NCBI RefSeq assembly: GCF_900111985.1
Contig: NZ_FOKI01000031.1
Location: 1-39,199 of the forward strand
Direction: 5' to 3'
DNA: 39,199 bases
From: Clostridium frigidicarnis
GTDB lineage: Bacteria; Bacillota; Clostridia; Clostridiales; Clostridiaceae
Position numbers and translations under genes: made by a program. Below are positions 7,025-15,663 of this stretch, one piece after another; the first letter of the stretch is position 1; each line of letters starts with the position of its first letter. Below the pieces are notes generated by a model. That model made no database searches, was not told the DNA's origin, and worked only from the letters and a program-made list of their open reading frames with translations.

Positions 7025-9730
7025 TTACTTATCTTTTTCACTAGAGAAAATTGATTTCAATGCTTTCACAGGCTTTTTCACAGCAATTCTCACCTTACGT
7101 TTTAACGCGTATTTTACAATGGTAGACTTCATATCACTAAATTCTGTATTTTGATTGTCATACTTTCTTACCAGTTTGATTGCTTCATATTTACATTTTG
7201 TAGTACAGACGCCGCATCCTACACAGATGTATTGATCTGCAACTGTAGCACCACATCCAAGGCAGCGTTCTGTTTCCTTCTTCACTTGCTCTTCTGTAAA
7301 TGTATCACGTAAATCCTTGAAGGTTTCTTTGGATTTCTTTCCGTCAATATGGCTTGATTTTTGTCTTGGAAGATGATCGTATCCTTCAAGGACAAGGTTT
7401 GCTTTATCAAAGGCACGGTATTCTCTCTTAATACGACCTATAGTTAAACTTTGTCCATGGTGAACATAACGATGGATTGAAATAGCACCCTCCTTTCCTA
7501 AAGCAATGGCATCTATAGCAAATCTAGGACCTGTCAGCGCATCTCCGCCGGCGAATACATCCGGTTCACCTGTTTGTAAAGTAAGTGGATCAGCTTTAAC
7601 TGTCTTATTGGGCTTCAATTCCATTTTTGAGTCTTGTAATAATCCACCCCAATCCATTCCTTGACCTACTGAAAGTAGAACATTGTTTGCCCTCACCATT
7701 TTGGTTTCACTTTCATCAAATTTAGGATTAAACCTTTTATTTTCGTCAAAGACAGAAATACACTTTTTAAATTCTACCCCTATAACATGTCCATTTTCCA
7801 CAAGAATTCGTTTTGGTCCCCAAGAATTATTGATGCTAATATCTTCTGCCAATGCCTCTTCAATTTCCTCATCAAGAGATGGCATTTGCTCTCTACTTTC
7901 TAAACAATACATATGAACTTGTGATGCACCAATACGTGTAGCAGTTCTGGCAACGTCAATAGCAACATTTCCTCCACCAATTACGATAGTTTCCCCTTCT
8001 ATTTTCAAATCTTCACCTAGATTTACCTTGCGTAAAAATTCTACACCAGTGATTACCCCCTCAGCATCTTCACCCTCAAGACCTAACTTTCTACCTGATT
8101 GAGCACCGATTGCAAGATAGAATGCTTCGAATCCTTCACCTCTTAAGTCATTAAGGCTTACATCTTTACCCACCTCAACATCTGTCTTAAACTCAACCCC
8201 CAATTCTCTCAAGATATCGATTTCTGCATTAACTACATGTTTTTCTAGTCTGAAAGAAGGTATTCCAAGTTTCAACATGCCTCCAAGTGCTTTTTGTTTT
8301 TCAAACACTGTTACCTTATAGCCATCAATAGCTAAGTAGAAAGCACAGGAAAGCCCGGAAGGACCTGCACCAATAACGGCAATTTTATTTCCATATTGAT
8401 GTTTTACTTTAGGTATATATCGACTATCTTTATTCAAATCTTGTTCCGCAATGAATTTTTTGATATCATCTATAGCAATAGGATCATCGACGTCTCCTCT
8501 GGTACAAGCAGATTCACATTTTCTTGGGCAGATACGTCCACATACTGCTGGGAACGGATTTTCATGCTTGATAAGTTCAAGTGCTTCAGTATATCTTCCT
8601 TGAGAAGCCAGCTTGATATAACCCTGAATACCAATATGAGCAGGACATTCTGCTTTACAAGGACTTGAACCAGTATCCATAACAACCTTTCTGTTAGTAC
8701 GATAATCAGGATTCCATTTATCCGGACCCCATTCTGTATCATAAGGAAGTTCTCTTTTCTTCTCGGGAATAGGTGTTTTAGTACAGATTTTTTGACCTAA
8801 TTTTAATGCGCCAGTAGGACAATTTTCAACACATTCTCCGCAGGCAACACATTTATCTGTATCCACTTGTGAAACATAGTTGGAACGTACCATATCTGGG
8901 TTTACGAACATATTGGCAATTCTTACAGCAAAGCAGCCGCATCCGCAACAGTTACAAATGGCGTGAGTTTTTCCAGGACCATCTGTATTCGGTATATTAT
9001 GCATTAACCCGTTTTCTTCGGCTTTTTTAATAACTTCAAAAGCTTCTTCACGGGTAATCTGTCTTCCTCTACCTGTACGGATATAATATTCAGCAGCATG
9101 TCCCAACTGAATACACATATCTTCCTTCAAGTGACCACAGCCTTCTCCCATGACTTCTCTTGCTGTACGACAGGAACAATCAGCAACTGAGAAAATAGTA
9201 TTCTCATTGAGATATTTAGAAACTTCCTCATAAGATGCTCTTCTGGTTTCACCCGAAATAGATTGTTCAATAGGGATAACACGCATAGGGCCTGAACCTA
9301 CAGGAACATTACCTGCTGCCTTGGGTCCTCTTAATTTTCCATATTCATCAAAAGCCTTGCCAATTTGGGGATACTTTTTAACATTCTCCTTGTTGTTAAC
9401 CATCATTTCCATATGCCCTGGAACCCAAATTTCATTCCAATATTTATCAACACCATCAATTTTATTAACAAAAGCAGCCCCGGCAACTGCCAATTCCCAT
9501 AAGAGTTTCTCTGTTTCCTCTACAGATTTGCCGCACAGAGGAGCAATCTCCTTTGCACTCATCGGGTTACGTAATTGAAGACAAAGAGCTACTTCTGCCA
9601 TTTCTTCTGTAATAATAGGTTCCAGAATATAATATTCCGGATCTTCCGGCTTAATTTCTGTTTTTGAACCACGCTTTTGATTGCTAATCTTATTCGCCAG
9701 ATCAAGTACTTTCTCTTTTACCATATCCAT
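7025..9730 (-). CDS. multi-cluster Fe-S flavoprotein, GltD-like NAD(P)H oxidoreductase
   Basis: Probably a cytosolic electron-transfer enzyme; partner unknown. Domains over 901 residues: an N-terminal helical region (about 35-130); an unusual Cys domain with Cys185/187 in ADCSCR, Cys198, Cys206 and the dense CNCCGCGC motif (259-266); a 4Fe-4S ferredoxin motif CVACGECVENC (294-304); a GltD-type N-terminal cluster domain (Cys358, 362, 397, 401, 405, 409); an FAD-binding GAGPSG (454-459); an NAD(P)-binding GGGNVA (585-590); the FAD-closing GGDALTGP (728-735); and a C-terminal ferredoxin-like part (Cys823, 826, 836, 839, 842, 846). The tail is basic. It lies 29 bp after hypB and before hypA, so it is probably co-expressed with nickel chaperones. 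It is not glutamate synthase small subunit itself, which is about half this length. Confidence 0.88.
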   Translation of the reverse strand: MDMVKEKVLDLANKISNQKRGSKTEIKPEDPEYYILEPIITEEMAEVALCLQLRNPMSAKEIAPLCGKSVEETEKLLWELAVAGAAFVNKIDGVDKYWNEIWVPGHMEMMVNNKENVKKYPQIGKAFDEYGKLRGPKAAGNVPVGSGPMRVIPIEQSISGETRRASYEEVSKYLNENTIFSVADCSCRTAREVMGEGCGHLKEDMCIQLGHAAEYYIRTGRGRQITREEAFEVIKKAEENGLMHNIPNTDGPGKTHAICNCCGCGCFAVRIANMFVNPDMVRSNYVSQVDTDKCVACGECVENCPTGALKLGQKICTKTPIPEKKRELPYDTEWGPDKWNPDYRTNRKVVMDTGSSPCKAECPAHIGIQGYIKLASQGRYTEALELIKHENPFPAVCGRICPRKCESACTRGDVDDPIAIDDIKKFIAEQDLNKDSRYIPKVKHQYGNKIAVIGAGPSGLSCAFYLAIDGYKVTVFEKQKALGGMLKLGIPSFRLEKHVVNAEIDILRELGVEFKTDVEVGKDVSLNDLRGEGFEAFYLAIGAQSGRKLGLEGEDAEGVITGVEFLRKVNLGEDLKIEGETIVIGGGNVAIDVARTATRIGASQVHMYCLESREQMPSLDEEIEEALAEDISINNSWGPKRILVENGHVIGVEFKKCISVFDENKRFNPKFDESETKMVRANNVLLSVGQGMDWGGLLQDSKMELKPNKTVKADPLTLQTGEPDVFAGGDALTGPRFAIDAIALGKEGAISIHRYVHHGQSLTIGRIKREYRAFDKANLVLEGYDHLPRQKSSHIDGKKSKETFKDLRDTFTEEQVKKETERCLGCGATVADQYICVGCGVCTTKCKYEAIKLVRKYDNQNTEFSDMKSTIVKYALKRKVRIAVKKPVKALKSIFSSEKDK

Positions 9731-9759
9731 TTACCCCCAATTTAAGTTTTAGTATGGTA

Positions 9760-10431
9760 CTACCTTTTATTCCAATTTTTCACTTCAGTACGTATCCAGT
9801 CAGCCCACTCATGAATTCCCTCTCCAGTTTTAGCAGATATGGGAATTATTTTAATATTTGGGTTCAATTTTCTTGTATACTCTTTAACTGCCTCTAAATC
9901 AAAATCAAAATAATCTATTGCATCAATCTTATTAATCAACAGAACATCAACAATTGAAAACATTAAAGGATACTTTAATGGTTTATCATCTCCCTCTGGT
10001 AGACTTAAAATCATAGCATTTTTTGATGCACCAGTATCAAATTCTGCTGGGCACACTAAATTCCCTATATTTTCTAATATTACAAAATCAAGTTCTTCTG
10101 TTCCCAATCCCGATAGCCCTTGTTTGGTCATATCTGCATCAAGATGACACATGCCACCAGTGTGCAATTGAATTACTTTTGTACCCGTCTTTGCAACAGT
10201 ATTAGCATCCACATCTGAGTCAATATCAGCTTCTAAAATTCCAATTCTCATTTCATCTTTCAAAGCGTTAATTGTTCTTAAAACAGTTGTTGTTTTACCT
10301 GAACCTGGTGATGACATCAAATTCAATAAAAAGGTCTTATTTTCTTTTAATTCTTCCCTAAGCAAATCCGCCTGTCTATCATTGTCTTCGAAAACACTTT
10401 GTTTAATCTCAAGAACTTTATACTTTTCCAT
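9760..10431 (-). CDS. hypB: hydrogenase/nickel accessory GTPase HypB
   Basis: HypB is a SIMIBI-class GTPase that hands nickel to hydrogenase precursors in concert with HypA. The 223 residues contain P-loop SPGSGKTT (41-48), switch Asp in EADIDSD, the metal-binding Cys95-His96 in TGGMCHLDA at the dimer interface, Cys127 in GNLVCPAEFD, and the guanine-specificity motif NKID (167-170). It lacks the His-rich nickel-storage N-terminus found in some homologues; the His-rich segment in this neighbourhood is on the ABC ATPase instead. It is first in the operon, 29 bp ahead of the flavoprotein gene, with a well-formed promoter at 10505-10532. Confidence 0.95.
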   Translation of the reverse strand: MEKYKVLEIKQSVFEDNDRQADLLREELKENKTFLLNLMSSPGSGKTTTVLRTINALKDEMRIGILEADIDSDVDANTVAKTGTKVIQLHTGGMCHLDADMTKQGLSGLGTEELDFVILENIGNLVCPAEFDTGASKNAMILSLPEGDDKPLKYPLMFSIVDVLLINKIDAIDYFDFDLEAVKEYTRKLNPNIKIIPISAKTGEGIHEWADWIRTEVKNWNKR

Positions 10432-10504
10432 ATTATATATGCCCCCATTTCATCTTAAATTCTATCTTTTATTTAAGCTATAAAAAAACACTATCTTAAG
10501 GAAA

Positions 10505-10532
10505 ATTATATCACGAATTCCATATTAATCAA
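10505..10532 (-). promoter_or_regulatory. sigma-A-type promoter for the hypB operon
   Basis: On the minus strand TTGATT, 16 bp, TATAAT with TGA just before the -10. It lies about 75 bp upstream of the hypB start. Confidence 0.7.
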
Positions 10533-10634
10533 ATGCGTTTTTGTATACGTTTTAGCAAAGTAAAAGTTAGTGATTAATCCACATAAAATTATGCATAACT
10601 ATATTTATAAACCTCATTTGGTTATGATATGTCC

Positions 10635-10663
10635 TTGACTTAATTATTCTAAAATAATAATAT
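10635..10663 (+). promoter_or_regulatory. sigma-A-type promoter upstream of mtnN (distal)
   Basis: TTGACT, 17 bp, TAATAT; a near-consensus pair, giving a leader of about 230 nt before mtnN that would include the palindromic element at 10804-10871. The 10432-10898 spacer is otherwise AT-rich without a gene. Confidence 0.65.
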
Positions 10664-10791
10664 TAAAAATTTGCATGAACACAATTAAATATGTATTGAT
10701 GAATTATTTACAAATAGACTTTTCTCAAATTCCTTACTTCCAATAATTAATTTAGCCCTTATAATTTGTTTTAGAAGCAGTACTTATTTGA

Positions 10792-10797
10792 TATAAT
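10792..10797 (+). promoter_or_regulatory. possible proximal -10 box for mtnN
   Basis: TTGATATAAT contains a consensus TATAAT; a -35 is only weakly matched. If used, transcription would start at about 10804, exactly where the palindromic element begins. Confidence 0.4.
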
Positions 10798-10803
10798 ATA
10801 TTA

Positions 10804-10871
10804 AGGCACATTCAAAAAATAACAAGTCAGTATGCTAGTATATTTAACTTGTTATTTTCTTTCATGTTCCT
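10804..10871 (+). repeat. AGGCACAT palindromic dispersed element, copy in the mtnN leader
   Basis: Ends AGGCACATTC and ATGTTCCT; the inner arms AATAACAAGT and ACTTGTTATT pair perfectly around a short AT-rich centre (CAGTATGCTAGTATATTTA). The + strand reads into mtnN, 27 bases before its ATG. It is almost identical to the copy at 30893-30961. Confidence 0.85.
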
Positions 10872-10898
10872 ATATACTCAAAATTGGAGGAATGAATA

Positions 10899-11594
10899 AT
10901 GGTTTTAGGCATAATTTCAGCTATGAGCGAAGAGCTTGAGCTTCTTTTAAAAGAAATGGATATTGAGAGAACTGATAAAAAAGCAAATATGGAATTTAAC
11001 TACGGAACTCTTTGGGGTAAGAAAGTAGTTGCCGTTGTTTGCGGAATAGGTAAAGTTAATGCAGCGGTTTGTACACAAATACTTATCTCTGAATATAAAG
11101 CTAGTAAAATAGTTAATGTTGGTGTAGCTGGTGGTATAGGAGCAGAAATAGTTCCTGGAGATTTAGTTATAGCTAACAACTTAGTACAACATGATATGGA
11201 TACTACTGCTTTTGGTGATAAACATGGTCAGGTTCCTAGATTAGATACTTTTGATTTCAAATGTGATGAGGAATTAGTATCTCTTGCTAAAAATGTATGT
11301 TCTAACATAACTAAACATAAAAGTTTTGTAGGAAGAATAGTAACTGGAGATCAATTTGTTGCTAATGTTAATAAAATAAGATGGTTCCACGAAGAGTTTA
11401 ATGCTCTTGCTTGTGAGATGGAAGGTGGAAGTATAGCTCATGTATGTTACTTAAATCATGTGCCATTTGTAGTTATACGTTCTATATCTGATAATGCAAA
11501 CACAGGTGCTCATATGGATTATGAAAAATTCATACCTATAGCTGTTGAAAACTCAACAAACATACTAAAAGGTATGGTATTAGCAATGAAGTAA
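10899..11594 (+). CDS. mtnN: 5'-methylthioadenosine/S-adenosylhomocysteine nucleosidase
   Basis: Splits MTA, SAH and 5'-deoxyadenosine into adenine and the thioribose or ribose part, clearing inhibitory products of SAM-using reactions. Length (231 residues) is typical. Visible signatures are GIISAMSEELE with the catalytic Glu12, the phosphorylase-fold VGVAGGI, ACEMEGG with the Glu that binds the ribose hydroxyls, and IRSISDNA carrying the catalytic Asp. GGAGG lies ten bases before the ATG. It is the only plus-strand gene between the hyp and dha operons, ends at a bidirectional terminator shared with dhaT, and has a long leader holding a palindromic repeat. Confidence 0.95.
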   Translation: MVLGIISAMSEELELLLKEMDIERTDKKANMEFNYGTLWGKKVVAVVCGIGKVNAAVCTQILISEYKASKIVNVGVAGGIGAEIVPGDLVIANNLVQHDMDTTAFGDKHGQVPRLDTFDFKCDEELVSLAKNVCSNITKHKSFVGRIVTGDQFVANVNKIRWFHEEFNALACEMEGGSIAHVCYLNHVPFVVIRSISDNANTGAHMDYEKFIPIAVENSTNILKGMVLAMK

Positions 11595-11650
11595 TCTATC
11601 TTAAGTGACAAGTTTAGGATGAAATTTTTTATACTTTACTGTATATTAAG

Positions 11651-11696
11651 AAAGACCTAGTCAAATGTGGATTTCCACCTCTGACTAGGTCTTTTT
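11651..11696. terminator. bidirectional terminator between mtnN and dhaT
   Basis: A long stem AAAGACCTAGTCA/TGACTAGGTCTTT with an inner TGTGG/CCAC pair, then a T-run on each strand. It serves the convergent genes mtnN and dhaT. Confidence 0.9.
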
Positions 11697-11718
11697 ATAA
11701 TCTTAAACTAAATTCAAA

Positions 11719-12876
11719 CTAAAATGCAGCCTTGAATATAGCTATTATGTCTCTTTCATTTCCTTTTCTTGGGTTACTGAAAGCATTTCCATCTTTTAAT
11801 GCCATTTCAGCCATGTATGCGAAATCTTCTTCTTTTATTCCCATGTCTTTTAAGCTTGAAGGAATTCCGATATCAGTTGAAAGTCTGAACATAGCATCTA
11901 TAGCTTTTTCAGCAGCTTCCATAACTGATAATCCAGTTATGTTTTCTCCCATGAATTCAGCTATATCAGCAAACTTTTGTGGGTTTGAGATTAAGTTGTA
12001 TCTTTCAACGTGTGGAAGAAGCATAGCATTAGCAACTCCATGAGGCATATCGTATAATCCACCTAATTGGTGAGCCATAGCATGAACGTATCCTAAGTTA
12101 GCATTGTTGAATGCCATACCAGCTAATAATGAACCGTATGCCATGTTCTCTCTAGCTACTAAGTTTTCACCTAAAGCAACTGCCTGTCTTAAGTTGTTTG
12201 ATATTAACTTTATAGCTTGTATAGCAGCAGCATCAGTTACAGGATTTGCATCCTTTGATACATAAGCTTCTATAGCATGAGTTAATGCATCCATTCCAGT
12301 AGCAGCTGTTAAACCTGCTGGCTTTTTAACCATTAATTCTGGATCATTGAATGAAACTAATGGTAAGTTTCTCCAACTTACTATAACATATTTAACCTTA
12401 GTCTTAGTGTTAGTTATAACACAGTGTCTTGTAACTTCACTTGCTGTTCCTGCTGTAGTGTTAACTGAAACTATTGGAGGAAGAGCATTAGTTAAAGTTT
12501 CTATTCCTGCATACTCATAAAGATCTCCATCATGACTTGCAACAATACCGATACCTTTACCACAGTCGTGAGAACTTCCGCCACCAACTGTAACTATCAT
12601 ATCACATCCATTGTCTTTGTATATTTTTAATCCCTCAGCAACATTAGTATCCTTTGGGTTTGGCTCAACACCATCATAATAAACAACTTCTATTCCTGCT
12701 TCTTCTAAAGACTTAACAGTTAATTCTACTGCTCCACCTTCCATGCTTCTTAAGAAACTATCTGTAACTATTAAAGCTTTCTTTCCACCTAATATATTAC
12801 ATCTTTCTCCTACTAATTTTACACATCCAGCGCCCATAAAGTTAACGCTTGGTACTAAATAATCATACATTCTCAT
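11719..12876 (-). CDS. dhaT: 1,3-propanediol dehydrogenase
   Basis: Reduces 3-hydroxypropionaldehyde to 1,3-propanediol with NADH, regenerating NAD+ during glycerol fermentation. The 385 residues are a type III iron-dependent alcohol dehydrogenase: VTVGGGSSHDCGKG (95-108) binds the coenzyme, and Asp196, His200, His265 and His279 (in MDALTHAIEA, HAMAHQLGG and MPHGVAN) are the metal ligands. Similarity to enterobacterial DhaT is evident through most of the length (EPNPKDTNV, TRHCVITN, NPRKGNE). It is the last gene of the dha operon, 42 bp after the HbpS-like gene, with AGGAGG before its ATG, and it ends at a strong terminator. Confidence 0.96.
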   Translation of the reverse strand: MRMYDYLVPSVNFMGAGCVKLVGERCNILGGKKALIVTDSFLRSMEGGAVELTVKSLEEAGIEVVYYDGVEPNPKDTNVAEGLKIYKDNGCDMIVTVGGGSSHDCGKGIGIVASHDGDLYEYAGIETLTNALPPIVSVNTTAGTASEVTRHCVITNTKTKVKYVIVSWRNLPLVSFNDPELMVKKPAGLTAATGMDALTHAIEAYVSKDANPVTDAAAIQAIKLISNNLRQAVALGENLVARENMAYGSLLAGMAFNNANLGYVHAMAHQLGGLYDMPHGVANAMLLPHVERYNLISNPQKFADIAEFMGENITGLSVMEAAEKAIDAMFRLSTDIGIPSSLKDMGIKEEDFAYMAEMALKDGNAFSNPRKGNERDIIAIFKAAF

Positions 12877-12918
12877 TGTATTTTCCTCCTAAAATTTAAT
12901 CTTTTGATTAATGTTTTT

Positions 12919-13347
12919 TTATTTTTTGTTAAATGCATCTACTGCAGCTTGTGCTATAGACATATCTTCTTCTACAGTTCCACCACTTACACCAACAGCT
13001 CCAACAACTTCACCATCAACTATTATTGGCATTCCGCCACCAAAAGGAACTATTCTACAGTTGTTTGTAAGTTGTAATCCATAAAGACTTTCTCCCGGTT
13101 GAACACATCCAGCTATCTCATGGCTTCCTTGCTTTAAACAAGCTGCTGTAAAAGCCTTGTTTACTGCTATATCAATACTTGTTATAAAAGCATTTTCCAT
13201 TCTATGCATTAACATTAGGTTTGCTCCAGCATCTACAGCTGCAAATATAACTGGTACATTTATGCTAGCTGCTTTTTCTTCAGCTGCCTTAGCCATTTCT
13301 TTTACTACTTCTAAACTTAATTGCTTAAAATCATTTAACTTTTTCAT
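12919..13347 (-). CDS. GlcG/HbpS-family protein of the dha operon
   Basis: The role is not established. The 142-residue protein belongs to the GlcG/HbpS fold also found as the C-terminal domain of PduO: AAVDAGANLMLMHRMENAF (about 37-55), CLKQGSHEIAG, the loop IVPFGGGMPII and GEVVGAVGVSGGTVEEDM near the end. Relatives bind heme or corrinoids, and members occur repeatedly in diol/glycerol dehydratase operons, where help with cofactor handling or aldehyde stress has been suggested. Here it is a stand-alone gene between the reactivase small subunit and dhaT, with no adenosyltransferase domain attached. Co-transcription with both neighbours is likely (gaps of 42-48 bp). Confidence 0.85.
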   Translation of the reverse strand: MKKLNDFKQLSLEVVKEMAKAAEEKAASINVPVIFAAVDAGANLMLMHRMENAFITSIDIAVNKAFTAACLKQGSHEIAGCVQPGESLYGLQLTNNCRIVPFGGGMPIIVDGEVVGAVGVSGGTVEEDMSIAQAAVDAFNKK

Positions 13348-13395
13348 AGTTTATATCTCCTTTTTAACTATCTTTATTCTTAATATAATATTTAC

Positions 13396-13761
13396 TTATA
13401 ATTCTTTAAAAGCGATACCTTTAACTAATCTTCCAGCATTAGCACCAAGTGCTCTTAAAAGAGTAACATCATTATTTAAGTTAATAGTAAATAATGGTTT
13501 ATCCTTCTTTAACTTGTTATAAGTTAAAGTTACTTTTCCAGTACCATCAACACCGATTCCTACTGACAATTTTGAACTTTGGGATGCGGTATGACTTAGC
13601 TCTTCTGAGTTTAGATGTTCTTCTTTACAAACAACATCACAAGGAATTCCTTCTTCCTCTATACCCCATAAAATTTCATTGAATTTAGTTAAGTCTTCTA
13701 AATCTGAAGAATAATATAAAAATACACTCGGTACGTCGTATTCAAAATATCTCATCATCAT
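13396..13761 (-). CDS. dhaG: glycerol dehydratase reactivase, small subunit
   Basis: Forms a complex with the large reactivase subunit and takes the place of the dehydratase beta subunit while damaged cobalamin is swapped out. The 121 residues match the PduH/GdrB/DhaG family: PSVFLYYSSD at the start, the WGIEEEGIPCDVV segment that mimics the beta subunit, QSSKLSVGIGVD in the middle, and LRALGANAGRLVKGIAFKE at the end. The start codon overlaps the large subunit's stop (TAATG), so translation is coupled. Two further ATGs follow at once, so the exact start could be one or two codons later. Confidence 0.93.
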   Translation of the reverse strand: MMMRYFEYDVPSVFLYYSSDLEDLTKFNEILWGIEEEGIPCDVVCKEEHLNSEELSHTASQSSKLSVGIGVDGTGKVTLTYNKLKKDKPLFTINLNNDVTLLRALGANAGRLVKGIAFKEL

Positions 13762-15599
13762 TACTTATCTACTCCATTTCCATTACAAGCTAGTATAAGC
13801 CCTGTTGCAACCGCATTTCTTGGTCCTTCTGTACCTCTTATATTTCCTCTTCCAGCAACCACTCCATATTGTGATAAAGAGTCTGTAACTAATTGAGGAA
13901 CTTCAAAATCTAGCGATGATCCTCCTACTAAGACAACAAATTCAATATCTCTTATATTACTTGTAGGTGAAACTATAGTTAATGCTCTTAAGCAATTAGT
14001 TACAAATACTTTTTCTTTAGCAGATCTTCTTATGCTTTTGATCTTTTCTAAAGATTTTTGGCCATCAATTGGAACTAGCATTCCATCTTTTATTATTACA
14101 ACTTTTGCAAATACTGATGGATCTAATGGCTTTTTAAAGAATTCTACTGTTCCATCTTCATGTCTTATATGAAATAAACTCTCTACTTTAGCTAATGGAT
14201 GCTTCTTAATATCTTCAGCTAAATTAAAATCCTCTAATCCAAGCTCAGATTTTATAAGCATTGTTACCATGTTTCCTGCTCCTGCTAAGTGGATTGATGA
14301 AATCTCTCCATGATTATTTATTATTGATGCATCAGTAGATCCTGCTCCCATATCAAGTATTGCAAGTGGTGTGCTACTTCCTGGTGTTGTTAAAGCTCCT
14401 CTTATAGCCATATCAGCTTCTACTCCACCAACTTCTACTTGAACGTTTAATAGCTCTTGTAGTTTATCTGCAATAATTTGCATTTGTAATTTATCTGCCT
14501 TAACCATTGCAGCTATCCCAACTGCATTTTCCATGGAAAATTCTTCTGCAAGACCACCCTTAACCTTTTGAGGTATGAATGTATCAACTGCTAATAAATC
14601 TTGGATTGATATATCAGATATCTTTTGTTTAGTAAGCTTAGCCATAACCTGCCTTACTCTCTCAAGCATTCCTCCGGCATTTGTACCAGCTTCTCCTCTA
14701 ACATCTTGTATCGGAACACAAAATTTTACTGCCTCCATTATCCCTTCTGCACCATGTTCTACATCTACAACTTCTTTTCGGTTTAACCCATTTATATGAA
14801 TCTTACCTGCTGGGATTCTCTTCTCCTGGACATCGCCCTTTGGAGTTTTTATAACTACCGCAGACCTGTTTCCTATTAAAGCTCTTGATATAGGCACTAT
14901 CATCTTTGTTTCTTTTGATGTTAGGTCAAATACTGTTGCAATACCATATGGGTTAGATAAAGTTTCAACAACATCACCTTGTGCTGCAACCTCTACAGCT
15001 GCTTTCATGCCTACAGGAACTTTTTCTAGAAGCATTACTTCATCAACTATAGGTATTTTTTTGTCTAATCTGTTGTTTATTAAAACTCCATCATCCCTTT
15101 GGACAATAGCTGCTGTTATGTCTATTCCTCTTTTAATAGCAGCATTTATTCTTAACGCTGCTTCAAAGAAGTTAATTTTACTTAATATAATAGGGATAAA
15201 CCTTTTATCTTCTAAGTTATCAATATCCAATGCATCTAAGTCTTCTATATTTATAGTTTTTCCTATGCCAAGACCAAGACCACCTGGAGTAGATGGGTTG
15301 TGTCCTATCATAGTTGACTCAGTGATTATAGTCTCAGTTATTGTTTCCATGGCAACATCACCTATAACTGGTGCTGCTTCATTTATTCTAACTAAATCTA
15401 AATCCTCTATATTTAAAGATGCTTTTTTTAGTGCTTGTTTTAAGGAGGAAAATACTCCTTCAATGTTTTCTTCTGTTCCTTTAATTCCTGTTGTTGGAAC
15501 TATTCCACTTGAAAGAAATTTCACCTTTTCATTTTCAACTTTTGCTAATGCGACTTCCGTTGTAGCATTACCAATATCTACACCTGCTACTATGTTCAT
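13761..15599 (-). CDS. dhaF: glycerol dehydratase reactivase, large subunit
   Basis: An ATP-dependent molecular chaperone that releases inactivated cobalamin from glycerol dehydratase. The 612-residue protein has an actin/Hsp70-like ATPase core: GVDIGNATTEVAL (6-18) is the first phosphate motif and AILDMGAGSTDASI the second. STMIGHNPSTPGGLGLGIGKT near 95-115 and VDTFIPQKVKGG are characteristic of DdrA/PduG/DhaF. AGGGAGGA precedes the ATG. It lies 64 bp after dhaE and is coupled to dhaG by overlap. Its presence means the cell relies on the B12 enzyme, which suicidally inactivates with glycerol. Confidence 0.96.
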   Translation of the reverse strand: MNIVAGVDIGNATTEVALAKVENEKVKFLSSGIVPTTGIKGTEENIEGVFSSLKQALKKASLNIEDLDLVRINEAAPVIGDVAMETITETIITESTMIGHNPSTPGGLGLGIGKTINIEDLDALDIDNLEDKRFIPIILSKINFFEAALRINAAIKRGIDITAAIVQRDDGVLINNRLDKKIPIVDEVMLLEKVPVGMKAAVEVAAQGDVVETLSNPYGIATVFDLTSKETKMIVPISRALIGNRSAVVIKTPKGDVQEKRIPAGKIHINGLNRKEVVDVEHGAEGIMEAVKFCVPIQDVRGEAGTNAGGMLERVRQVMAKLTKQKISDISIQDLLAVDTFIPQKVKGGLAEEFSMENAVGIAAMVKADKLQMQIIADKLQELLNVQVEVGGVEADMAIRGALTTPGSSTPLAILDMGAGSTDASIINNHGEISSIHLAGAGNMVTMLIKSELGLEDFNLAEDIKKHPLAKVESLFHIRHEDGTVEFFKKPLDPSVFAKVVIIKDGMLVPIDGQKSLEKIKSIRRSAKEKVFVTNCLRALTIVSPTSNIRDIEFVVLVGGSSLDFEVPQLVTDSLSQYGVVAGRGNIRGTEGPRNAVATGLILACNGNGVDK

Positions 15600-15663
15600 G
15601 ATTTTTCCTCCCTAACCCAAGGTTACTTATTAAAATTGTCCACATAATAGTGGCAATAAGATA

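Noticed and set aside
8396-8742. Open frames on both strands inside the flavoprotein gene
   Set aside because: They overlap a strongly conserved protein, have no ribosome sites and resemble nothing; they are shadows of the main frame.
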